From a bacterium (lineage in GTDB: Bacteria; Patescibacteriota; Minisyncoccia; UBA6257; 2-01-FULL-56-20), in assembly GCA_021827685.1 (NCBI GenBank), contig JAKAUM010000003.1:1-56223 (forward strand): a stretch of 56,223 nt of DNA. The letters run 5' to 3'. Below the pieces are notes generated by a model. The model searched no databases and was not told where the DNA came from. It was given only the letters and a program-made list of their open reading frames with translations. Of this stretch, positions 1 to 8,850 are shown piece by piece (position 1 is the first letter of the stretch; the number at the start of each line of letters is the position of its first letter). Position numbers and translations under genes: made by a program.

Positions 1-3
1 TTG

Positions 4-74
4 AGCGGGTAAGGGGAGTCGGACCCCTGTCATCAGCTTGGAAAGCTGAGGTAATGCCGTTATACGATACCCGC
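4..74 (-). tRNA. tRNA-Gly(TCC)
   Basis: Reverse complement GCGGGTATCGTATAACGGCATTACCTCAGCTTTCCAAGCTGATGACAGGGGTCCGACTCCCCTTACCCGCT folds as a cloverleaf with anticodon loop CTTCCAA; no encoded CCA. Confidence 0.95.
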
Positions 75-194
75 GGCCCTGAGTGCGCCGCCCGGCGCAT
101 GTCCGCGCCGCGCGCGGATTCCGTCGCCGCTCATCGTATCATTTTTACTTGCGTTTTTCAACCGTTTTTGATAGAAATGAGATAACCAATTCCG

Positions 195-794
195 ATGTTC
201 CGCTCGCATAAAGCAAGAACAATCATCATTTTTTTGGCAATCGTGGCGATCGGTTACGCGATTGTCCGGTGGAGCGACGGCCAAGGCGGCGTTCCTCAGG
301 ATTTTACGGGCGCGCGCACGCAAGGAGCCCTTATTGCGGAAAATATCGTGAACCTTTCCAACCAGTCGACGGCGACGCTTGATAAAGTAAGCAAGCTGGA
401 CAACGAGGGGAATTATAAAGATGCGCTCACGCTTACGACGGGGCTCGTGACGCAAAGTGCGCAAATCCGCAACCAGGCGGTCGCGCTTTCCGAGCAGATT
501 GCGACAATGACCCAGGCGCTGTCGGGCGTTTCCAATCTCAGCGCGCGGCAAGACGCGCTTGAAGCGATTTCGGACCAGGTGGCTCTCTTGAACCAGCTTG
601 TGAGCTACAGTGCCGATCTCGGCAGCCTGCTCGGCGTCCTCCGCGAGCGTTTTACTGGCGCGTACGGCACGACGGCGAAGGTGCAGGCCCTCGTGGACCA
701 GGTGAACACCGACGTGAACGCGATTAATAATTTTAACGCGCAGGCCGAGAAGGCGATGGCGAAATTTGACGCGAGAGAAGGGGGGCAGCAGTAA
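195..794 (+). CDS. Hypothetical secreted/membrane-anchored protein with N-terminal TM segment and helical ectodomain
   Basis: 199-aa ORF with N-terminal hydrophobic segment (TIIIFLAIVAIGYAIV); ends directly at the tRNA-Ile 5' end. Confidence 0.75.
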   Translation: MFRSHKARTIIIFLAIVAIGYAIVRWSDGQGGVPQDFTGARTQGALIAENIVNLSNQSTATLDKVSKLDNEGNYKDALTLTTGLVTQSAQIRNQAVALSEQIATMTQALSGVSNLSARQDALEAISDQVALLNQLVSYSADLGSLLGVLRERFTGAYGTTAKVQALVDQVNTDVNAINNFNAQAEKAMAKFDAREGGQQ

Positions 795-866
795 GGGCAC
801 GTAGCTCAACGGCAGAGCAGACGTCTTATACACGTCCGGTTCCTGGTTCGAATCCAGGCGTGCCCA
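795..866 (+). tRNA. tRNA-Ile(TAT)
   Basis: Cloverleaf GGGCACG-TA-GCTC..GAGC-A-GACGT-CTTATAC-ACGTC..CCTGG-TTCGAAT-CCAGG-CGTGCCC-A; anticodon TAT. Confidence 0.92.
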
Positions 867-868
867 CG

Positions 869-1396
869 ATGATCATCGTCTTTACGGGAAACGGGAAGGG
901 AAAGACAACGGCGTCTTTAGGGCAGATGGTGCGCGTTCTCGGGCGCGGAAAGGCGGCGCTCATGATCCAGTTCATCAAGGGGCCGTGGCTTGCCGGCGAG
1001 GATGCGTTCGGGAAGATGATGGGCATTCCGCCTGAGAAATTCGAGGTGCGGAAGCGGGGGCTCGGATTCGTGGGCATTTTAGGCGACAAGCTACCGATAG
1101 AGAAGCACCGCGAGGCCGCCCGCGCCGCGCTTGCGGAATTCGTCCGCGAGAAGGAATCAGGGCGCTGGCACCTTATTGCCCTCGATGAAGTAAACGTCGC
1201 GGTATCGATCGGGCTTCTCGTCGCCGCCGAAGTGCTCGAGGCCGTAAAGGATTATCCGGAGGACCGGCTGCTGCTCATGACCGGCCGCGGGGCGCCCCGC
1301 GAATTTATCGATGTCGCAGATCTCGCGACGGAAATGCGCGAGATAAAGCATCCATTCGCCGAAGGGAAAAAGGCGAAATCCACGGTAGAGTTCTAG
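869..1396 (+). CDS. Corrinoid (cob(I)alamin) adenosyltransferase-like P-loop protein, CobO/CobA/BtuR family
   Basis: N-terminal MIIVFTGNGKGKTTASLGQ P-loop, MIQFIKG and LIALDEVNVAVSIGLL motifs. The listed ORF start at 860 (GTG) lies inside the tRNA, so ATG 869 is preferred. Confidence 0.85.
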   Translation: MIIVFTGNGKGKTTASLGQMVRVLGRGKAALMIQFIKGPWLAGEDAFGKMMGIPPEKFEVRKRGLGFVGILGDKLPIEKHREAARAALAEFVREKESGRWHLIALDEVNVAVSIGLLVAAEVLEAVKDYPEDRLLLMTGRGAPREFIDVADLATEMREIKHPFAEGKKAKSTVEF

Positions 1397-1422
1397 GGCT
1401 ACCGGCGCACGCGCTCCGAAAA

Positions 1423-3252
1423 TTACGCCGCAACCGGCTTTATCTTGAACGGCTTCAGCAGGGCATAGAACTCTTCCTGCTCGAGGGTCTCTTTCTGGAT
1501 GAGCGTCTCCGCGATCTTATTGAGCGCCGCCTTGTGGGCCTTCAGCACTTTTTCTGCGGTCTCGTAGGCGCGCTTCAGGAATCCTTCCACTTGGCCGTCT
1601 ATCTCCTGCGCCGCCTTCTCCGAATAATCTTTTTCCGTCGTGATCTCGCGGCCGAGAAAAACGAGCTCTTCCGTTTTACCGAACGTGATCGGACCGAGGT
1701 CGCTCATCCCGTATTTCGTGACAAGCCGCCTCGCGAGGGATGACGCTTCCTTCAAATCATTGGAAGCGCCCGTAGAAATATCGCCGAAGGTAAGCTTCTC
1801 CGAGGCATAACCGCCCATCATCATCGCGAGATCTGCGACGAATTGCGCGCGGGTTTTCAAGTGCTGGTCTTCCGTGGGGAGCTTCATCGTATACCCGCCG
1901 GCAAAGCCGCGGCTTACGATGGAGACCTTATGCACGAGGTCGGTATCCTTGAGCGCCGCCGCGACGAGCGCGTGGCCGCCTTCGTGGTACGCGGTGATCC
2001 GTTTCTCCTTTTCGGAAATCACGCGGCTCTTCCTTGCGGGGCCGAGAATCACCTTTTCCGCGGCATCATAGAATTCTTCCTGGCCGATGGAGGACTTGCT
2101 GAGCCGCGCCGCCGAGATGGCGGCTTCGTTCACGAGATTTGCGAGGTCGGCGCCCGAGAATCCCGGCGTCCGGACGGCGATCTTGCGGAAATCGATGCCT
2201 TTGTCCAGGGTCTTTCCCTGCGCATGGATCTTCAGGATCGCCTCGCGGTCGGCAAGGTCGGGGAGGTCGAGAACGATGCGCCGGTCGAAGCGGCCGGGGC
2301 GGAGAAGCGCCGGGTCGAGAATGTCGGGCCGGTTTGTAGCCGCGAGGACGATGACGCGGGTATCGCGGTCAAACCCGTCCATCTCGACGAGGATTTGGTT
2401 CAGCGTCTGCTCCCGTTCATCGTTCCCGCCGCCGAGACCCGCGCCGCGCTGCCGACCGACGGCGTCTATCTCGTCTATGAAGAGCATCGCCGGCGCGGCG
2501 CGCTTTGCGGTGAGGAACGCGTCGCGCGTACGGGAGGCGCCGACGCCTACGAACATTTCGACAAATTCAGACGCGGAAATATAGAAGAAAGGCACGCCCC
2601 CTTCGCCTGCGACGGCCCGCGCGACGAGCGTTTTCCCCGTACCCGGGGGACCCATCAGCAGGATTCCGCGGGGGATGCGCGCGCCAAGGTCAAGAAACTT
2701 TTTAGGATTTTTTAAGAAATCAACGACCTCGATTAGTTCCTCTTTCGCTTCCTTAAGCCCCGCCACGTCCTTGAAAAGCACCTTGTCGCGGAAAGTGGAG
2801 AGGCGCAAATTGGAACGCCCGAAGTTAAATGCCTGGTTTACGCCCGTGCGCGCCTGTCGGAACATGAGCCAGAAAATAAAGCCGATCGCAATGAGGGTAA
2901 GAAGATCGGGCAAGAGCAAGCCGGCCCAAAACTGCCATCCCGACTGGCTCCGCACGGCGATATTCACCGCCTGCAGGGCTTTCGCGCTGACGCCGAAGTT
3001 ATTGAGCGTTTCGACTATTCCCGTTTCGGATTCCTTGTGCGCTGTCGCCGTCGAGCCGTCCGCCATCGTAATCGCGAGGTTGTTGCCGCTCACCGTTATC
3101 TGCTTTATCTGGCCGGCGTTGATGTCCTGGGCAAGCTCGTTCAGGGAAAGCGTTTTTGCCGCAGGCGCAGGCCCCGCAAAAAAGGAGAAAAGAAGCGCGA
3201 TTATGACAAGCGTGAGAATCGCCCATACGATGTTTTTTGCGAGATTGGACAT
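1423..3252 (-). CDS. ftsH: ATP-dependent zinc metalloprotease FtsH
   Basis: AAA+ Walker [12 protein letters not shown] region, HEGGH zinc motif, two N-terminal TM segments. Confidence 0.97.
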   Translation of the reverse strand: MSNLAKNIVWAILTLVIIALLFSFFAGPAPAAKTLSLNELAQDINAGQIKQITVSGNNLAITMADGSTATAHKESETGIVETLNNFGVSAKALQAVNIAVRSQSGWQFWAGLLLPDLLTLIAIGFIFWLMFRQARTGVNQAFNFGRSNLRLSTFRDKVLFKDVAGLKEAKEELIEVVDFLKNPKKFLDLGARIPRGILLMGPPGTGKTLVARAVAGEGGVPFFYISASEFVEMFVGVGASRTRDAFLTAKRAAPAMLFIDEIDAVGRQRGAGLGGGNDEREQTLNQILVEMDGFDRDTRVIVLAATNRPDILDPALLRPGRFDRRIVLDLPDLADREAILKIHAQGKTLDKGIDFRKIAVRTPGFSGADLANLVNEAAISAARLSKSSIGQEEFYDAAEKVILGPARKSRVISEKEKRITAYHEGGHALVAAALKDTDLVHKVSIVSRGFAGGYTMKLPTEDQHLKTRAQFVADLAMMMGGYASEKLTFGDISTGASNDLKEASSLARRLVTKYGMSDLGPITFGKTEELVFLGREITTEKDYSEKAAQEIDGQVEGFLKRAYETAEKVLKAHKAALNKIAETLIQKETLEQEEFYALLKPFKIKPVAA

Positions 3253-3280
3253 AGGCGTGCTTATTATAGGGAGAGGAGCA

Positions 3281-3904
3281 TTAACGGTCAACCGCTTCTT
3301 CGCGGAAGGCGCGGCCGAGAATCCTCGCGATCAGGTAATCCGCAAGGGCAAAGAGGCAGATGCCTACGAGGAGCAATATTTCAAAGTCGCGGAATATGGA
3401 CACGGTTCCGAGGGGCGAGAGGCCGGAGAATATGCCGAACGCCATGCCGAAAAGAATCGGCATCCATATAAAGACCGACGTAAGCGAGCTTTTCAAAAAG
3501 CGGCGGAATGGCATCTGCGTCCAGCCGGCGGAAAAGATGACCGGGAACGCGGTTGCATATACGAACTTTGAAAGGACGATCCATTTCCGGCCGTTTGTTT
3601 TAAACGCGCGTTCTATCCGGTCATGCCACCCGGGGAGCCGGTTGCGGATCCAGTTGCCCGGGCGCGTATTGCGGAGTCCGCGGCCGAGGGAGTACCAGAG
3701 CATGTCCCCCGTGAGGTTCGCCATGATCACGACCAGGATAAGAGTCGGCACGCCCCATGCGCCGAGGTAGCCTCCGAACGCGATCCAGGAGCTTGCGAAA
3801 GCCGAAAGATTGCCGATGATAATCGTGGAGAGGTAAATAATAAAATAAGCCAAGATTCGGTTCTGGCTCGCGAGGAGGCCTATATTGAAAACGATATGAC
3901 TCAC
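3281..3904 (-). CDS. DedA/VTT-domain family membrane protein
   Basis: [31 protein letters not shown] and [25 protein letters not shown], DedA-like pattern; multiple TM segments. Confidence 0.75.
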   Translation of the reverse strand: MSHIVFNIGLLASQNRILAYFIIYLSTIIIGNLSAFASSWIAFGGYLGAWGVPTLILVVIMANLTGDMLWYSLGRGLRNTRPGNWIRNRLPGWHDRIERAFKTNGRKWIVLSKFVYATAFPVIFSAGWTQMPFRRFLKSSLTSVFIWMPILFGMAFGIFSGLSPLGTVSIFRDFEILLLVGICLFALADYLIARILGRAFREEAVDR

Positions 3905-4035
3905 GCCTTTCCATTATAACAGAGGGCGAAACCGTCTCTTAGTGGCCGCACGAAGGCCCCGCCTGCTGTTTTCGCTTGCTATTTCCATGTCCGTCGCTAT
4001 TATAAATGTCAGCCGTCGCACGGCGGCACGATAAT

Positions 4036-4107
4036 GGTGCCTATAGCTTAATGGTAAAGCTCCGCTCTGTGGCAGCGGCTATCAGGGTCCGATTCCCTGT
4101 AGGCACC
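4036..4107 (+). tRNA. tRNA-His(GTG)
   Basis: Cloverleaf with anticodon loop CTGTGGC and G-1 opposite C73. Confidence 0.93.
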
Positions 4108-4217
4108 CTTTAGAGAGAATGCGGAATCTCCTTATGCCATAAGCGTTTTTAGCTCGAACTCGAACCAGTAGTATGCTTGCGGCTGTTGTTCTGCCTCGTC
4201 GGTGGTATAATGGAAGC

Positions 4218-4718
4218 ATGTCCTCATTTGAATCACCCAAGCGTATGTCAGAGGAAGAGGCTCATGACGAAGCCAATATTCTTCAGGCGGAGGTTAGGGA
4301 ACAGAAAATAAGACAGAGCAGGAAAAACGGAGCACCGGAAAGCCGCGAGACCACCGCGGCAGATTACGATAACGCGTTGGCGAAGCTTGAAGAATTGAAG
4401 CGGGCCATTGACGAAGAACCAAGTCAAGAGAAGGTACTGCGCCGGGTAGCAGGCCTTATGCAGATGCCCGGCTACGTGATGATTCAAGCCGCACCATATA
4501 TGGAAGGATTCTTTGGTAAGTTAGAGGTTCTGATCAGCCGGCTCAGCAAGAACCCCATCAGCGAAGAAGATGCAAAAGATTACTTTGAAAGTCAAAAGGA
4601 ATATGCCAGGAAAGCCTTCCGCGAAGCTGTCGATAAGCTATTTTCTGAGGAAGAAAATAAGCTGAGGCGGATGAAGGCTGCCGGTAATCAATTCGGAGAG
4701 GAGGAAGGGAAGGAATAG
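4218..4718 (+). CDS. Hypothetical protein
   Basis: ATG at 4218 (MSSFESPKRMSEEEAHDEANILQAEV...); charged helical protein. Confidence 0.6.
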   Translation: MSSFESPKRMSEEEAHDEANILQAEVREQKIRQSRKNGAPESRETTAADYDNALAKLEELKRAIDEEPSQEKVLRRVAGLMQMPGYVMIQAAPYMEGFFGKLEVLISRLSKNPISEEDAKDYFESQKEYARKAFREAVDKLFSEEENKLRRMKAAGNQFGEEEGKE

Positions 4719-4783
4719 ACCACCTCCGGCTTACTGGCGGTTTTATTGGATAATCGAGGTCGCCGCCGTTCACACCTCATCCA

Positions 4784-5479
4784 GTGAGTCGAGTATTAGC
4801 GGATCGTCTGAATATGGGGGTTCATTTTAAGCAGGCGGATTGCATAGAGGGGAAACGCGTCGACCTTCGCCAAGCGGAGTTGATTGCCCGGTATAAGCCC
4901 GACCTCATTTTTTTCGAGCTGCCCGCAAGGAACGGGAAACCGGATACTGTCTTTAATAAGTTCGCCGCCAATAGAAAACCACTCAGAGACCTGCTTGCCA
5001 TAAAAAGAAATCTCCTAAGAGAGGCTCGGAGGTTTCCCTATGCGTTGTCGGACGTTTACGTCTGGGACGCCATCCAAAATCTATGGGAAGAGGGGCGTAA
5101 CACTCTCGTGTTCAATGTTGACAGGCCAGAGGATGTTCGACGGGCATATTTTAAAAGGCATGGCCGCGTTTCCTACGCCCGCGCCAAGCGTCATTGGTGG
5201 TTTTGGGCATACCTCTTGGTGCGCGAATCAGAAATGGCCAGACATATTAAACAAGTTGTCGAGCTTCGTGGGCGAAGAAATATTATCGCCGTCGTATTAT
5301 TGCAAAGCATCCATTGGAACCACGTTCAATTTCTAATGAGGAACCCCTCTAAGAAAAAAATCTGGGATTATTATTTTGGGAGATTTCCGGATCTTACCCC
5401 GGCGAAACTTAGTGCGTTGCTTCGCACCCATGAACAAACCTTATTTAGGTATTGGCAGGTAGTTGACGCGGCTTTATGA
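4784..5479 (+). CDS. Hypothetical protein; possibly distant TraB/Tiki-like
   Basis: GTG-start ORF; LIARYKPDLIFFELPARNG and RRNIIAVVLLQSIHWNHVQFL loosely resemble TraB-type strands. Low-confidence family call. Confidence 0.5.
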   Translation: MSRVLADRLNMGVHFKQADCIEGKRVDLRQAELIARYKPDLIFFELPARNGKPDTVFNKFAANRKPLRDLLAIKRNLLREARRFPYALSDVYVWDAIQNLWEEGRNTLVFNVDRPEDVRRAYFKRHGRVSYARAKRHWWFWAYLLVRESEMARHIKQVVELRGRRNIIAVVLLQSIHWNHVQFLMRNPSKKKIWDYYFGRFPDLTPAKLSALLRTHEQTLFRYWQVVDAAL

Positions 5480-5593
5480 CCACGATCCGCGCCTCGCTCA
5501 CCCCTCTTGACCAGTACATAGGTCGAGGTTATATTTATGACAGCAACCGAGATGGGACAGTTGACAACTCTACACTTGAGGAGGAGGAATGAC

Positions 5594-6136
5594 ATGTTCA
5601 AGTTCTTGCGAAAGAAAAAAGTCGTGTTTGAAAACACGACGCCGCAGTTTGAATTTGTGAAAGATGGGCCAATGTCTGTTCCGGAAGATCTGAACGAAAT
5701 TTTAGAAACCGCCATCTTGCGCATTCGTGAGGCGCTAGCGTTCATGACCCTGCGTTACATCAAGCAGATCCACCCGGAAGACCTTCCGCACATTAAGGCA
5801 GCTACCGAGAGGCTTCGGAAGGACGACCCTTTGCGGTTCTTGATTACAACAAAGGAGGACGAAAACGGGATCATCGAAATCGACGGCAAGAAATATATTG
5901 AGGTTGCGACAGAGCTCCTCGGCAACCGTATCCGCGCCTTCATCGTAGAGCCGGACGGGCCGTTGGATGAAGGTCGCTCGGTGGAGGGGCAAAACTTTCT
6001 GGAGCACTACATCCTGTCTGCGATTATGGTGATGGAGGCGCATGAGCGCGATCCATATCTCTCCCAAGAAACACTAAAGGAGATACAAACAGCCGCATAC
6101 GGGGTCTGCCGACCAAGGGATTGGCACTTCTCATAG
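5594..6136 (+). CDS. Hypothetical protein
   Basis: ATG 5594 preceded by GAGGAGGAATGAC (Shine-Dalgarno); followed by a strong terminator. Confidence 0.75.
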   Translation: MFKFLRKKKVVFENTTPQFEFVKDGPMSVPEDLNEILETAILRIREALAFMTLRYIKQIHPEDLPHIKAATERLRKDDPLRFLITTKEDENGIIEIDGKKYIEVATELLGNRIRAFIVEPDGPLDEGRSVEGQNFLEHYILSAIMVMEAHERDPYLSQETLKEIQTAAYGVCRPRDWHFS

Positions 6137-6161
6137 TGGGTAGTAGAAAAATCTCGGCCAC

Positions 6162-6206
6162 AGGGGTTCGACAACGTAGCATACGTCGAACCCCTTTTTG
6201 ATTTTT
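6162..6206 (+). terminator. Rho-independent terminator
   Basis: AGGGGTTCGAC...GTCGAACCCCTTTTT hairpin plus T-tract. Confidence 0.85.
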
Positions 6207-6453
6207 TATATTTTGGGTAGGATGCTATGGTTGATACGCCGCCGTTCGCATCTGATCCGAGAAGTTATCTAAATAATTATAGATTATGACGCAGGGCAAT
6301 CTTGCAGTGCGGGAATATAGATCGCGGGGCCATTCAACTGTTTAGACACGGTTTTAATATCCTCTACGACGGCAACCCAAATACAAGATACAAAGGGCGA
6401 CCAGTGATGGTCGCCCGATAGAGCCCCTCTTTTCCCGTTAAGAACCAACCTGC

Positions 6454-6795
6454 TTAGGCCAGTAACGAGTTAAAGAAATTGATGAAGTCCTCCAGTAATT
6501 GGTCGTAGAATCGAACAGCTCGCTCGAGCTGTATGCGCTGAGAGTTCTCGTAAGCTTCCAGCGCCCGCGGGGGGATACCTCGCTCTCGCATCCGATTTAT
6601 GTTCGCAATCGATTTATTAAACCTGCATATAACTTCTTCCTTCTCGGCGTCGAGGCGCACCCGCATCCGCTGTATCCGTAATTCGGCTTCTTCTCTCAGC
6701 TCCCCGCGTAGCCGAGTTCGCAACTCCTCGATCCTTTGCTCGGAAGCTCGTCTTAGAGTTTCGAGCGTGTCTACTCGGTATTGTTCAGGGTCCAT
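6454..6795 (-). CDS. Hypothetical coiled-coil protein
   Basis: Start MDPEQYRVDTLETLRRASEQRIEELR with upstream AAGGAGAAATT Shine-Dalgarno; E/R-rich heptads. Confidence 0.65.
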   Translation of the reverse strand: MDPEQYRVDTLETLRRASEQRIEELRTRLRGELREEAELRIQRMRVRLDAEKEEVICRFNKSIANINRMRERGIPPRALEAYENSQRIQLERAVRFYDQLLEDFINFFNSLLA

Positions 6796-6844
6796 AATTT
6801 CTCCTTTGTCGGTGCTGGGCGTAGCATACAACTCGTCGTGGAGT

Positions 6845-7000
6845 TTAGCAACCACGACGTCGGTCGATCGCGTCTACGCGGCGAAGATTAGACGCCGCGA
6901 TAACGTTCAGCTCCGCCTCGCCCGCCACCATATATTCCCGATCATAGAGGACGGCCATAATTTTGCTCCCAAAATGACCCATACGAACGAAATCAAGCAT
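6845..7000 (-). CDS. Small hypothetical protein (51 aa)
   Basis: MLDFVRMGHFGSKIMAVLYDREYMVAGEAELNVIAASNLRRVDAIDRRRGC; same strand just downstream of the trmB-like gene; a decayed homologous copy lies at 8667-8732. Confidence 0.45.
   Translation of the reverse strand: MLDFVRMGHFGSKIMAVLYDREYMVAGEAELNVIAASNLRRVDAIDRRRGC
6915..6981. repeat. Imperfect direct repeat, copy 1 (partner 8667-8732)
   Basis: gcctcgcccgccaccatatattcccgatcatagaggacggccataattttgctcccaaaatgaccca aligns along its length with copy 2. Confidence 0.8.
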
Positions 7001-7029
7001 AACTACTCAAAGACAGATTTTTAGGTTAG

Positions 7030-7773
7030 TCATTTCCCCGACGTTCCTATCCACGCAAGTTCGAAAAGAGAACGGAAAGTGTTTGCAACATCCTTACTTT
7101 GGATTACGACGACAAAATCTTTCTCGTAGGAAAAAATACCGATTTTATCCATCCAAATAATGTTATCGGTGGAAAGTGGCGTTTTTGCAGTAGTGAAGCG
7201 AAATATGTGGTTTGGAAGCTGTTGCGCTGCCCTGAGGTAGTGGTGCCGTTTGTCCTGCGCATAGATTAATTCACGGCTTTTTACCTGCGGTTTTTCTCTC
7301 AGGAGTTTCAAAAACAATTTAAATGATTCGTCGGCCTTGGCCGATACGACTTCCGGCGAGAAAAAGCTCAGAAATTCTTTCTCTCCGGAATTTACTATTT
7401 CCTCGTAGAGGCGGTTGATTGCAGTCACTCCTTCAAAAAGCTGGACGGCCGGCTTTGCGGTATTCGTATTATAAAGCGCAGATAATTGGGGAAGGAACGC
7501 ATTCAGCGCTTCGCGCTTCTCCTCAAACGCTTTCTTTATTCTTTCTGGTGGTAGGGCAACATAAGTTTGCTTTCTTGCTTGCGGGATTGCGGCGACGTAC
7601 CCACGCCGCATCAGATCGTCCAAGATGAGATAGATTGTTGGCCGCTTTAAACCAACCCGGCGGCTTATTTGTACTACGGTAGCTTGCCCTAGCTGTAAAA
7701 GCCCAATATATACCTGCGCCGCCTTAGAGGAAAACCCTAAATCTTCAAGTAGGGTTTGATGTTCCATATCCAC
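7030..7773 (-). CDS. TrmB-family HTH transcriptional regulator
   Basis: LLEDLGFSSKAAQVYIGLLQLGQATVVQISRRVGLKRPTIYLILDDLMRRGYV winged-HTH typical of the TrmB family. Start GTG 7773 or ATG 7767. Confidence 0.85.
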   Translation of the reverse strand: MDMEHQTLLEDLGFSSKAAQVYIGLLQLGQATVVQISRRVGLKRPTIYLILDDLMRRGYVAAIPQARKQTYVALPPERIKKAFEEKREALNAFLPQLSALYNTNTAKPAVQLFEGVTAINRLYEEIVNSGEKEFLSFFSPEVVSAKADESFKLFLKLLREKPQVKSRELIYAQDKRHHYLRAAQQLPNHIFRFTTAKTPLSTDNIIWMDKIGIFSYEKDFVVVIQSKDVANTFRSLFELAWIGTSGK

Positions 7774-7883
7774 AGTATATATCTAGGCGAATCAGTATGT
7801 CAATTATTATGACAACAAAGCAAAATAGTGTTATTTCATACTGTATATAAGTTATATTCTATAGATATAATATGTAAGAAAAA

Positions 7884-7911
7884 TTGACATATATGGCGTA
7901 TATGGTAAGAT
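7884..7911 (+). promoter_or_regulatory. Sigma70-like promoter for the 7957 gene
   Basis: TTGACA, 16-bp spacer, TAAGAT; followed by a GTCCCG...CGGGAC 5'-UTR hairpin and AAGGAGG Shine-Dalgarno. Confidence 0.65.
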
Positions 7912-7956
7912 ACGTCCCGGAACCCGTAAAGTCGGGACATCACAAGGAGGTGGAGA

Positions 7957-8574
7957 ATGCATCGTCTTTCGTCGTTTATTTCGTTGGTTGTATTTCTGGC
8001 TTGTGCTACCGGGGCGAGGACGCAGGTGTTGGTTACTGGGCAAACCGCAGGGAAGGGCAATGGCGTGGCATTCGTCTCGAGTAATGGTGTTTTCGCCGAT
8101 GGCATCGACGCCGCCAACAACTGGGGCGGTGTCGAAGTCGGAATCGCGGGTCACATAGATCTGTTCGGGGGAGGCGGTGCTTTCTCACTCCCCGGACATC
8201 AATTCCCGTATGCCGTCGCAGGTGGGCTGTTCGGTCTGCCAACCCGAAAGCTTCATTTCGACGCGTCTACCTATCAAGTCGCGATTCTGCCATTGTATGA
8301 CCGAAAGGACGCATCAACGTCTATCATCAATTCGGCGCTTGTCGTGAGTAAAACGTTCACCCTGAAACGATTTACTATCACGCCCTACACGGGCGCATCG
8401 TGGCTGTACTCATTGGGGCCGAAAGATAGAATGTTTTCGATCCCGCACTGCACCTTTCAAATTCCTTTCGGTATTTCAATTCCAATCAGTGAAAAGCTTG
8501 GACTTGTTATCGAGTACGATGAAGGCTCAACGAAGTCGTTTGGTATCGCCTTGAGCTACTCGTTCCGAATTTAG
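7957..8574 (+). CDS. Secreted protein resembling a small outer-membrane beta-barrel
   Basis: Signal-peptide-like N-terminus MHRLSSFISLVVFLACATGARTQ, alternating strand pattern, C-terminus SFGIALSYSFRI; strong Shine-Dalgarno and terminator. Confidence 0.7.
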   Translation: MHRLSSFISLVVFLACATGARTQVLVTGQTAGKGNGVAFVSSNGVFADGIDAANNWGGVEVGIAGHIDLFGGGGAFSLPGHQFPYAVAGGLFGLPTRKLHFDASTYQVAILPLYDRKDASTSIINSALVVSKTFTLKRFTITPYTGASWLYSLGPKDRMFSIPHCTFQIPFGISIPISEKLGLVIEYDEGSTKSFGIALSYSFRI

Positions 8575-8616
8575 AAAGAGAGGCCTCCATGGACATCCGG
8601 AGGCCTCTTTCATTTT
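8574..8616 (+). terminator. Rho-independent terminator
   Basis: GAAAGAGAGGCCTCC...GGAGGCCTCTTTCATTTT. Confidence 0.85.
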
Positions 8617-8666
8617 CGCCCACTATTTCGCCCTAAACGCCCTGATAGTATCGGACTCCCATCCCC

Positions 8667-8732
8667 GCCTCGCCCGCCGCCATTATTCCCGGTCATAGAG
8701 GACGGTCATGATAGCGTTCTGAAAATGACCCA
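8667..8732 (-). pseudogene. Decayed second copy of the 51-aa ORF region
   Basis: Minus-strand translation GHFQNAIMTVLYDRE* matches GHFGSKIMAVLYDRE of 6845-7000 but is interrupted by a stop; nucleotide similarity extends about 66 bp. Confidence 0.55.
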
Positions 8733-8850
8733 ACCAAAAGATAGCCGAGCGCTCATTCCCGTGCGAGATGGGTCATCTCGTGATAGATTGACGCCATGAT
8801 TTCTCTTTTGAGCCTCCTGGAATTCATTACGAAGGGAATCCCGCATGACT

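Noticed and set aside
1843-2715. 290-aa plus-strand ORF opposite ftsH
   Set aside because: Antisense to a clear FtsH; no recognisable motifs.
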